Shown here in pieces: positions 46,013 to 52,976 of a stretch of 64,000 nt of DNA; position 1 is the stretch's first letter; each line of letters begins with the position of its first letter. Under the pieces are notes generated by a model. The model worked only from the letters and a program-made list of their open reading frames with translations. It was not told the DNA's origin and ran no database searches. Made by a program: the position numbers and the translations under genes. The stretch comes from an uncultured Sulfitobacter sp. (GTDB taxonomy: Bacteria > Pseudomonadota > Alphaproteobacteria > Rhodobacterales > Rhodobacteraceae). The DNA lies in contig CAJXSZ010000003.1 in assembly GCA_913060815.1 (NCBI GenBank), positions 124,001 to 188,000 on the forward strand, given 5' to 3'.

Positions 46013-46095
46013 GAACATCCCAATTTCCCCGTCGGTTCTGCCTTTGAACAAACACAATCGTAGGGTATGGCTAATTAACGTTTGAAGGACACGTT

Positions 46096-46710
46096 ATGAG
46101 AGTTTTGATTGCTGACGACCACGACCTGCTGCGGGACACACTTGTGATGTTCCTCGAAGGGGAGGGCGCTATGGAAACTGCCAGTGCTGGTACGTTTCGC
46201 GAGGCCTGCACACTGATCGAAAATGACGGACCGTTTGATCTGGTCTTGCTTGACTATAATATGCCGGGGATGAACGGGCTTGAGGGGTTGCGTGCAGCGA
46301 TCGCGTTGAAGGACGGGCAGCGGGTCGCCCTGATCTCGGGTGAGGCCACGCGCCAGATTGCCGAAGACGCGCTCGAAGCAGGAGCCGCCGGTTTTGTACC
46401 CAAATCACTGCCGGCCAAATCGCTGGTGAACGCGGTGAAGTTTATGGCGATGGGCGAGCAATACGCCCCCATTGATTTTATGACAGCCGTGGAAGAGGTG
46501 CCCACAAACGCGTTGGCCGAAAAACTGACGCCACGCGAATTACAGGTTCTCAAAGGGTTGACCGAGGGCAAGTCGAACAAAGAAATCGCCCGCGATCTTG
46601 ATATTACCGAACCCACGGTCAAGCTGCACGTCAAAACGCTGTACCGCAAAGTCGGGGCGGCAAACCGGACCCAAGCGGCCCTTATCGCGCGTGAAGCAGG
46701 CCTGTTCTGA
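46096..46710 (+). CDS. Response regulator, NarL/LuxR family
   Basis: 204 aa. The receiver domain has acidic pair D8/D9 (LIADDHD), phospho-acceptor Asp53 (LVLLDYNMPGMNG) and Lys103 (GFVPKS). A linker leads to the LuxR/GerE HTH (about 140-204): LTPRELQVLKGLTEGKSNKE, IARDLDITEPTVKLHVKTLY, RKVGAANRTQAAL. No kinase is adjacent on the same strand; the hybrid HPt kinase 3 kb away is the likely donor. Location inside the polysaccharide locus and HTH type make it the best candidate regulator of the palindromic sites. Confidence 0.94.
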   Translation: MRVLIADDHDLLRDTLVMFLEGEGAMETASAGTFREACTLIENDGPFDLVLLDYNMPGMNGLEGLRAAIALKDGQRVALISGEATRQIAEDALEAGAAGFVPKSLPAKSLVNAVKFMAMGEQYAPIDFMTAVEEVPTNALAEKLTPRELQVLKGLTEGKSNKEIARDLDITEPTVKLHVKTLYRKVGAANRTQAALIAREAGLF

Positions 46711-46729
46711 TCTATCCCAAAGGATAGGT
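46710..46729. promoter_or_regulatory. CCTATCC-type palindrome before the chain-length gene
   Basis: AtCTATCC-CAAA-GGATAGGT: one mismatch to the perfect copy at 43501 outside the spacer. Its first base is the last base of the response regulator stop codon, and it ends 88 bp before the chain-length protein start. Confidence 0.72.
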
Positions 46730-46817
46730 ATATTGCCAAAAGTGCTGTCGCACTGGCCCTCTGCCCAAATGATTTATTCGGCACGCTCGGATAGATCATC
46801 GGTAAAGGAGCCACCAG

Positions 46818-48257
46818 ATGATGACACTCGCCATACCCTTCGCCGCCAGACCACGCCCTGAAAAGGGCGGTGTCGTGCGCCGTGTTCTAATGGGCGGCAA
46901 GCTGAGCGACCTCAAGCGGTTGCCGCGCTATGCGGCCACGGCAATTCTGGGGGCGACGCTAATCTGGGCACCTATTCTGGGGTATCTCAAGACTGCACCG
47001 CTCAGCTATCGCTCCACCACATCCCTGATTATGCCCGGTTCTGGTGCCTCGGCCTCGATGAACGTTAATGGCATCGGTCAGGCGACCTCATATGCCAACT
47101 CGGCTTTTGCCAGCAACGCTGTCAGCCCGACCGAGACCTACAAGCGCTTGTTGGGCGCGGACCGTATCGTGGATGCCGCTGCCAACGCGTTGGGTATCAA
47201 ACGATCCGAGTTGGGTCAGCCGCGCGTACGCTTGGTGGACCAAACCAGCCTAATCCATTTCGAGACAACAGGGCGAACGCCGGAAGACGCTCAAGCCCGT
47301 GGTGACGCTATTCTGGCAGCGTTTTTCAACGAACTGGACGCGTTGCGCACCGACGAGGTCGACACCCGTCAGGACAGCGGTCTGCAAGCCATCGCGGACT
47401 ATCAAGCATCCGTCGCGGACACCCGCAGCCAGATCGAAGCGCTGCAAACCTCGACGGGCCTTTTATCCGCCGAGCAATACGACGTTCTGCTGGACCGCCA
47501 TTTATTGCTGGACAAGAGCATCCTCGATCAACGCTCCATCCTGAGCGAACGCACGGCCGCCACCGCCGCATTGGAGGCAAAGCTCGGGCTCGATGCGACA
47601 GTTGCCGCCGCGACGCTCAAACTTTTTGCGAACGGGTCATACATCGCTGTTCTTGATGAGATTGGCCGAACCGAGGTGGCGCTCGCCGACGCCAGCGCAC
47701 ACTACGGTGCACGTCACCCGCGTGTACAGGCCGCGCAATCGGCGCGGAACCAATCCGTCTCCGTTGCCCTGTCACTGGCCAAGTCCATAACAGGGCTGGA
47801 CGCCGAAGCGTTGAAGGGTTTCGACCTTGCACCTGACGGTGCGCGGGCAGAGTTGCTGGCTGAATTGGTCCGCATGCACGTCGAAGTTTCTGGTATGAAA
47901 GAGCAGTTGGCGACCCTTGAGGCGCAAAAGGCGGAAGGCCAAACGCAGCTGGACGCCTTCGCGCCCGTAGCTGCAAGAATGAAAGACCTCGAGCGTGACT
48001 TCTCGGTTGCCGAGGCGATCTTTGCCTCCGCCATCGCCCGCGCTCAATCCAGCAAATCCGACGTCTATGCGTCCTATCCGCTTGTGCAGGTTCTCGAGAA
48101 TCCATCCTTGCCGCAAAAACCTTCCTCACCCAACCGCAAGCTGGCGCTTCTGGCGGGAATTGCAGCGACACTGATGTTGATGATCAGCCTTGCAATGGGC
48201 TGGATCAGAGTTGCGCTGATTTCACGTCTGCTGACGAAACCGGATGCAAAACAGTGA
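46818..48257 (+). CDS. Polysaccharide chain-length/GumC-like inner membrane protein without kinase
   Basis: 479 aa from ATG 46818 (AAAGGAGCC upstream). TM1 (about 40-60, TAILGATLIWAPILGYL), a large periplasmic part with long coiled coils (about 180-420; VADTRSQIEALQTSTGLLSA, VSGMKEQLATLEAQKAEGQT), the Pro-rich PSLPQKPSSPNRKLAL before TM2 (about 443-465), and a short cytosolic tail. This is the PCP/Wzz_C-GNVR plan (PF02706/PF13807) without the Wzc tyrosine-kinase domain. It should control polymer length and contact the outer-membrane Wza-like lipoprotein. The stop overlaps the next gene as TGATG. Confidence 0.87.
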   Translation: MMTLAIPFAARPRPEKGGVVRRVLMGGKLSDLKRLPRYAATAILGATLIWAPILGYLKTAPLSYRSTTSLIMPGSGASASMNVNGIGQATSYANSAFASNAVSPTETYKRLLGADRIVDAAANALGIKRSELGQPRVRLVDQTSLIHFETTGRTPEDAQARGDAILAAFFNELDALRTDEVDTRQDSGLQAIADYQASVADTRSQIEALQTSTGLLSAEQYDVLLDRHLLLDKSILDQRSILSERTAATAALEAKLGLDATVAAATLKLFANGSYIAVLDEIGRTEVALADASAHYGARHPRVQAAQSARNQSVSVALSLAKSITGLDAEALKGFDLAPDGARAELLAELVRMHVEVSGMKEQLATLEAQKAEGQTQLDAFAPVAARMKDLERDFSVAEAIFASAIARAQSSKSDVYASYPLVQVLENPSLPQKPSSPNRKLALLAGIAATLMLMISLAMGWIRVALISRLLTKPDAKQ

Positions 48258-49528
48258 TGGATCAGAACCCGATCGAGCGGCTTGTTTATCGCACCCTCGT
48301 CCTGACATGGCCGTTCTATGCGTTTGGCGCGCTCTATGTCGTTGGTCCCGTGCTGGCATGGATACTGGCAGGGCTTGTGGTGGTAATCATGTACCTTGGC
48401 CCCGCCGTCCGCCCCGACATGCGGACAACAGGAGCCATTCCACTTGTCATCTGGGGTTGGCTGATTGGCATGTTTGTGATGTTGATCGCCCTCTGGGTCG
48501 GGCATCTGGATTGGGGGCTTGGCACGGGCAAGACGATTAAGTCATCCATCGGATGGGCGAAAGGCTGGGCGCTGCTCGCGCTGTTTCCTCTGGCGGGTGC
48601 CGTGCTGCCCATCCGCCGCGAGACATTGATCCGTGGACAATGCGTCGTGGGTCTCTGGACCTTGATCCTTGCGCCAATACTATTGGCGGCCCCCTATATT
48701 GGCCTGCCCGAGCGTATTTTCACCTCTCCGCTCAAGGCCGTCGGCGGTCCTGGGCCTGAATATTTTTCTGTCTATTTTTTCACATGGGACCCATCGAGCT
48801 GGACTCCGCGTTGGCAGTTCTATGCGCCATGGTCGCCTTTCGCGGCTCTTCTTGGCGTCGTGATGGTGTTGTTCGCGCTGGAAGAGAAAAACATCAGATG
48901 GCGCAGCATCGGCATTGCGGCAGGTGTTGTGATGATCTTGGCGAGCAAGTCGCGCATGGGGTTGGTGGGGCTTGTTGCCTGTACTATCGCGCCCCGCCTC
49001 CTGCCTCTGATTTTGCGCGGATGGGCATGGCAGGTGCTGGCAGCATTCACAGCTTCGATGTCGGTGCTGGGTACAACCTTGGCCACGGCCGCAACCGATG
49101 CTGTCTCCGCCTTCAAGGGCGCACGCGCAGACAGCACCCGCGTGCGCGAAACCCTGCAACGGATCGCGACAGAGCGCTGGCAAACGGACGGTTATTGGTT
49201 TGGCCATGCGACCGTGCAACCGGGCAGCCACGCTGTGGAGTACATGCCCATCGGCAGCCACCACACATGGTACGGGTTGCTGTTTGTCAAAGGTATGGTC
49301 GGCTTTCTGGCACTGCTCGTTCCCTTCGTGTGGCAGATGGCTCTGGCGCTCAAAGATGCTGCAATCGGCCCCAGAGGGCGCTTGCCACTTGGGGTAATGA
49401 TGACCTTCACCCTGTTGTCTTTTGGCGAAAACATCGAGATCGAAGCCTACCTTTTGTGGCCAGCCCTAATGGTGCTCGGCATCCACGCGCGGGAGCTTGA
49501 TAGCGCTTCGGAACCTGCGCGGTGTTAA
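48257..49528 (+). CDS. O-antigen ligase/polymerase family membrane protein, Wzy-like
   Basis: 423 aa from ATG 48257, in a TGATG overlap with the preceding stop; a GTG codon immediately before is in frame. About 10-12 hydrophobic helices with a large periplasmic loop in the second half: MILASKSRMGLVGLVA is the Wzy_C/PF04932-like segment, followed by ADSTRVRETLQRIATERWQT, WFGHATVQPGSH and GSHHTWYGLLFVKGMVGF, with the conserved Arg and His residues of polymerases. It would join lipid-linked repeat units in the periplasm. Function as polymerase rather than ligase is inferred from the Wzx/Wzz-type neighbours. Confidence 0.82.
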   Translation: MDQNPIERLVYRTLVLTWPFYAFGALYVVGPVLAWILAGLVVVIMYLGPAVRPDMRTTGAIPLVIWGWLIGMFVMLIALWVGHLDWGLGTGKTIKSSIGWAKGWALLALFPLAGAVLPIRRETLIRGQCVVGLWTLILAPILLAAPYIGLPERIFTSPLKAVGGPGPEYFSVYFFTWDPSSWTPRWQFYAPWSPFAALLGVVMVLFALEEKNIRWRSIGIAAGVVMILASKSRMGLVGLVACTIAPRLLPLILRGWAWQVLAAFTASMSVLGTTLATAATDAVSAFKGARADSTRVRETLQRIATERWQTDGYWFGHATVQPGSHAVEYMPIGSHHTWYGLLFVKGMVGFLALLVPFVWQMALALKDAAIGPRGRLPLGVMMTFTLLSFGENIEIEAYLLWPALMVLGIHARELDSASEPARC

Positions 49529-49775
49529 TTGGCATCCGAGGAAACGGCAAAATGATCGCTTAAGGTAATTGGATCAAGGGCTTAGTTTCTCACCACGCAG
49601 GAATCTCAGGCGTGAATGAGTGACGTTACCTGATCCCGATAGGATTTTCCCTGCAGGCGTGATGGCTGTGATTTAATCGGGCTGGCGATAGTCTTTGGGC
49701 TAAGGTGCCAGCTCTTCTGGAACGACAGTTCTGTCATTGCAGGTTTGGAATACTTGGGCAGCATGTGACGGAGTC

Positions 49776-50657
49776 CTAGCGTCCCTTGATGCGGATCGAG
49801 AAGCTACGCTGCGCGCCACGGGGTGGGGCTGGGAAAGGGGCTGCTTTCTTGATGACGCGCAAGGCGGCCTGATCGAGCTTGGAGGACCCTGAACTGCGCG
49901 CAATAGACAGGCGCGCCAAGCCACCACTGGCAGAGACAGAGAAGGCAACCACCGCCGTGCCGCGGCTGTTCACGCGGGGCTTGGACACACGCGCAATGCG
50001 GCGCATGACCTGATTGGGATACTTGCTTGCGGCGGCGCCGTTGCCGCTTGCGCTGGCTGTTGATTTCTTTTTGCCTTTGCTCGCGGCGCCCGCTTTCTTG
50101 GTTCCTGCGGCCGTGCCCTTTTTGGCGCGTTGGGTAGATTTCCCAGCGGCCTGTTTCGTCGCCTTCTTGGCTTGTTTCGCTTTCGGCTTTGGCTTGGCGG
50201 CGGGTTTCGGGGCGGCTTTGGCGGCCAGAACGGGGTCGCGCTGTTTGGGGCGGCTCGACTGCTGTGGCGAAGCGCTGGCCTGAGGCGCAGCAGAGAGAGT
50301 TTGCAGGGCAGGCGCGGTTGCGGGGGTCGAAGGGATCAGAGCAGATGTTGTGGCGCGCAGCGGCGTTCCTGCGGCAGGCACGGTGCTCGACAGTGTCGGC
50401 GTGACAGGAGACGCTGGGACAACAGGTTTTTGCACAGATGACGCAGCTAACGGAGTTGTCGATTGCTTGGGCTCGAGCGCGGTAAGTGTACCGATCGACA
50501 TATCGGCAAAGCTGGTGCCGAAAGCGGCTTCGACGGCTTCCCCGCCGCCATCCAATGTCACGGGCGGTGGGGCGCTGCGCAGGCTTGCCGCCCCCGCCAC
50601 AACGACAGATGCGACAGCAACGCAGAGACATTTCACAAGGAGCGAGCTTTTGATCAT
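49776..50657 (-). CDS. tonB: TonB family protein
   Basis: 293 aa. An N-terminal membrane anchor (about 10-28), a long Ala/Pro/Lys-rich spacer (about 60-205, with PKPAAKPKPKAKQAKKATKQ), and a C-terminal TonB domain YPNQVMRRIARVSKPRVNSR, GTAVVAFSVSASGGLARLSI, LDQAALRVIKKAAPFPAPP. It transmits proton-motive energy from ExbBD to outer-membrane receptors such as the BtuB encoded across the intergenic region. Last gene of the operon, overlapping the exbD stop by 4 bp. Confidence 0.92.
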   Translation of the reverse strand: MIKSSLLVKCLCVAVASVVVAGAASLRSAPPPVTLDGGGEAVEAAFGTSFADMSIGTLTALEPKQSTTPLAASSVQKPVVPASPVTPTLSSTVPAAGTPLRATTSALIPSTPATAPALQTLSAAPQASASPQQSSRPKQRDPVLAAKAAPKPAAKPKPKAKQAKKATKQAAGKSTQRAKKGTAAGTKKAGAASKGKKKSTASASGNGAAASKYPNQVMRRIARVSKPRVNSRGTAVVAFSVSASGGLARLSIARSSGSSKLDQAALRVIKKAAPFPAPPRGAQRSFSIRIKGR

Positions 50658-51043
50658 TGCAGCGCCCGCTCGGTCACGAGGATGACGCGCTGGGCGCCTG
50701 CCGCACGCAGATCGCGCGTAAGGGCCACCAGATCGGCGGCGGGCAGGGCGCGATCGGGCACAAGGCGGATCACCTCGCGCTGCTCTTCGGGCAAACCTTC
50801 CAGATAGGCCGCCGCATTCGGTTGGTCGGCCCCGCGATAGACAAGCCTGCCATCGGGGTGGATCACCAAAGCATCGGGCGGTGCGCGCCCCTCCAGATCG
50901 GCAGTGCGCACCAGATCAAGCGAACGGTCAAGCGGTTGTGCCATTGTGCCTGCAACCATGAAAAACACCAGCATCAGGAACACGATATTGATCAAGGCAA
51001 TCGTTGGTTCGCGTTGCGCGGTGTGGGGGGCAAGCTTACGCAT
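50654..51043 (-). CDS. exbD: ExbD/TolR family protein (second copy)
   Basis: 129 aa. A single N-terminal TM with the ExbD signature EPTIALINIVFLMLVFFMVAGTM; note Asn where the proton-carrying Asp is usual (LINIVFLML versus LIDVVFLLL). The periplasmic domain holds RALPAADLVALTRDLRAAGAQRVILVTE. It lies 3 bp after the first exbD. The missing Asp suggests this copy may be structural within the ExbB-ExbD motor while the first copy conducts protons. Confidence 0.88.
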   Translation of the reverse strand: MRKLAPHTAQREPTIALINIVFLMLVFFMVAGTMAQPLDRSLDLVRTADLEGRAPPDALVIHPDGRLVYRGADQPNAAAYLEGLPEEQREVIRLVPDRALPAADLVALTRDLRAAGAQRVILVTERALQ

Positions 51044-51046
51044 CTG

Positions 51047-51424
51047 TCAAGACGCCAGAACGCTGACACGCAGCGCAGGCAAAGCGCGCAACGCCGCCAG
51101 AAGATCGGTGAGCCTTTGGGCATTCACTCCGTCGGCCAAACTGACCAGCAGCACAGTTCCATCGCTGGCCTCGGCAAGAGTGGATGAAGCGAGTGAGGCA
51201 AGATCGAGGGGAGCACCATTGAGGCGTACTGCATCTGTCCCAAGCTGTAGAAACAGCGGTGGCGTGTCCGAAGGCGCGGCAGCGCCCGATGCAGCGTTGG
51301 TCAACTCAATCTCGGCGAATTTGGAAAAGGTCGAGGTCAGCATGAAGAACAGCAGCAGCAGAAAGATAACATCAATCAATGATGTCATCGCAAGGCGGCG
51401 ACGTCTACTGCGCGGCTTAGCCAC
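51047..51424 (-). CDS. exbD: ExbD/TolR family protein
   Basis: 125 aa. RRRRLAMTSLIDVIFLLLLFFMLTSTF carries the canonical TM aspartate (LIDVIFLLLL) of ExbD/TolR; the periplasmic domain ends LLAALRALPALRVSVLAS. Forms the ion-driven motor with ExbB. Overlaps the exbB stop by 8 bp. Confidence 0.92.
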   Translation of the reverse strand: MAKPRSRRRRLAMTSLIDVIFLLLLFFMLTSTFSKFAEIELTNAASGAAAPSDTPPLFLQLGTDAVRLNGAPLDLASLASSTLAEASDGTVLLVSLADGVNAQRLTDLLAALRALPALRVSVLAS

Positions 51425-52043
51425 TGGGCTGCTCCACTGCGCTGGGTGCGATGATTGTCAGAATTGCTTTGTCGGCCAGCACCCGTTCCGCCTCCATTCG
51501 CCCTTCAAGCCAGCTCAGCGCGAGCGCGGTTGGCATCGCGACGACAAGCCCCACAGCGGTGGTGAGCAGCGCGACCCAGATACCGCCCGCAAGGATCGAA
51601 GGATCAACCTGCGCGCCCGCTTCCTGCAACGCTTGGAACGCGGCGATCATCCCGAGGACCGTCCCGAAAAGCCCCAGAAGCGGTGCCAGCTGTGCAACGG
51701 AATCGAGCATCCGAAATCCGCGCTCCAGCTTGGAAAACAGTGTTTCTGCCTCTGCCTGAAGGCGCGGCGTCGCGTGATTAGTACTGTCCATTGCCATCGC
51801 CACCACGGGAGCGAGGTAGCTGGTCGAACGGGCGAGTTGTGTGCGGGCATCCGCCTGAGCGCCTGCGTCCCATGCCGCAATCGCCTGTGTCAGCGCCTTG
51901 TGCCGACCAACGCCTGCACGGGCAAACTGCCATATCTTATAAAGCACTACGGAAAGGGTCAGCACAGCCACGACCATCAGGATCACGACCACAGGGCCGC
52001 CAGTTTCCGCGATCTGGCGCAGCGGGGTGAGCACGGACTCCAT
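51417..52043 (-). CDS. exbB: ExbB/TolQ family proton channel protein
   Basis: 208 aa from ATG 52043, in a TGATG overlap with the upstream gene; the longer open frame lies within that gene. Three TM segments: GGPVVVILMVVAVLTLSVVLYKIWQF (about 15-40), LAPLLGLFGTVLGMIAAFQAL (about 120-140), and GIWVALLTTAVGLVVAMPTALALSW (about 155-180). The TM2/TM3 patterns are those of MotA/TolQ/ExbB channels. Powers TonB together with the two ExbD proteins. Confidence 0.93.
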   Translation of the reverse strand: MESVLTPLRQIAETGGPVVVILMVVAVLTLSVVLYKIWQFARAGVGRHKALTQAIAAWDAGAQADARTQLARSTSYLAPVVAMAMDSTNHATPRLQAEAETLFSKLERGFRMLDSVAQLAPLLGLFGTVLGMIAAFQALQEAGAQVDPSILAGGIWVALLTTAVGLVVAMPTALALSWLEGRMEAERVLADKAILTIIAPSAVEQPSG

Positions 52044-52471
52044 CAGCCGATTACCTCGATGGTGGTGCGGGTGCTTACGGTGAAGTCTTTGGTGCAAGCC
52101 GCCTCTGGCAATCCCGCGCCTGTACAAACGCTTGCGCCATTGATCAAAACACGGCCCAAGCCCTCGCAGGTGACTTGGGGAATGCCGAACTGGCGCACCC
52201 TTGGCAGGGCTGGGGGCAATGTCCCGAAATCGAACAGAGTGATCACACTGACCTGACCCGCGCTGTCAAACAGGACCGTCTCATAGACCGCCTGATTAAT
52301 GCTTTGCGCATGTCCGTTTGTGATCAGGAACGTCAGCTGGCAGCTATTATCGACGGTCTGCGCAGTGTTGAGTTCAAGCGATATGCGCTGGCCTGCATCG
52401 GTTTCCTGAGCCTGAGCGGTCGCGCCGAAGACGAGCAGCGCACAGATGGAGGCAAAAGGGGCACGGATCAT
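52043..52471 (-). CDS. Conserved-looking periplasmic protein of unknown function, first in tonB operon
   Basis: 142 aa. Signal peptide MIRAPFASICALLVFGATAQ ends near AQA-QE. The mature protein has four cysteines (NSCQLTF, QVTCEGL, ASVCTGA, EAACTKD) that could make two disulfides, a beta-rich composition, and the segment SLELNTAQTVDNSCQLTFLI reminiscent of periplasmic beta sandwiches. I do not recognise an assigned function. Its stop overlaps the exbB start, so it is co-translated with ExbB and likely belongs to the TonB machinery. Confidence 0.8.
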   Translation of the reverse strand: MIRAPFASICALLVFGATAQAQETDAGQRISLELNTAQTVDNSCQLTFLITNGHAQSINQAVYETVLFDSAGQVSVITLFDFGTLPPALPRVRQFGIPQVTCEGLGRVLINGASVCTGAGLPEAACTKDFTVSTRTTIEVIG

Positions 52472-52649
52472 GGTCTATCCAATCTAATCATGGTCAGGCC
52501 AGCAGGACGCCTGCACCCGATGGGATAGCAAAACGCGGAAATTTTGAAAGCCCTAGTTTTCGAAACCCGATGCGCCTGCGCAAATCCACTGTTCGGGCAG
52601 GGCGAATCCCCCTTTCAAAGAATCAAAACATGGAATAGGGATCGGACAG

Positions 52650-52836
52650 CTTTGGTCTGTACGGTTCGCCGTGTGGATAATAGGGAACGCGGTGAGATGC
52701 TGCCAATTGGCACTCAATTCCGCGACTGCCCCCGCAACTGTGAGCGGCGAGCGTTGTTGGCATATACCACTGATGCAGATGTGCATTGGGAAGGTCCGAC
52801 AGTGCTTTGACCCGCAAGTCAGGAGACCTGCCAAAG
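52650..52836 (+). ncRNA. Cobalamin riboswitch
   Basis: P1 is CTTTGG (52650-52655) with CCAAAG (52831-52836). Inside are the conserved blocks of the AdoCbl riboswitch: GGGAACGCGGTGAGA (52683-52697), CCGCGACTGCCCCCGCAACTG (spread over 52720-52740), ACCACTG near 52766-52772, GGGAAGGT (52788-52795), and the B12 box AAGTCAGGAGACCTGCC (52816-52832). It lies upstream of btuB and is expected to shut off expression when cobalamin is plentiful. Confidence 0.95.
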
Positions 52837-52942
52837 TGTTCACCCTGTTCGGGCGCGTGGGGCGTCAGGGCTGCGGATCTTCCGCTTGTGGTGTTTTCAC
52901 CGTCTGCGGGGGGCTACCCCTCGAATGACTTCAACCGTCTAG

Positions 52943-52970
52943 CGGCCCCAAAGCGGGCCGAAACTTGGGG
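52943..52970 (+). promoter_or_regulatory. Alternative hairpins over the btuB ribosome binding site
   Basis: CGGCCC (52943-52948) can pair with GGGCCG (52955-52960), while CCCCAA (52946-52951) can instead pair with TTGGGG (52965-52970), the only purine-rich Shine-Dalgarno-like sequence before the btuB ATG. The two pairings are mutually exclusive, as expected for a translational expression platform below the riboswitch. Confidence 0.55.
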
Positions 52971-52976
52971 ATACTT

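Noticed and set aside
48073-48079. CCTATCC inside the chain-length gene (also at 55028 in btuF and as a GGATAGG half at 26152)
   Set aside because: Single half-sites inside coding or ribosome-site sequence with no matching arm 4 bases away; expected by chance.
49628-49645. ACCTGATCC-CGA-TAGGAT after the polymerase gene
   Set aside because: Resembles the locus palindrome but has an inserted base and mismatched arms, and lies downstream of genes, not before a start.
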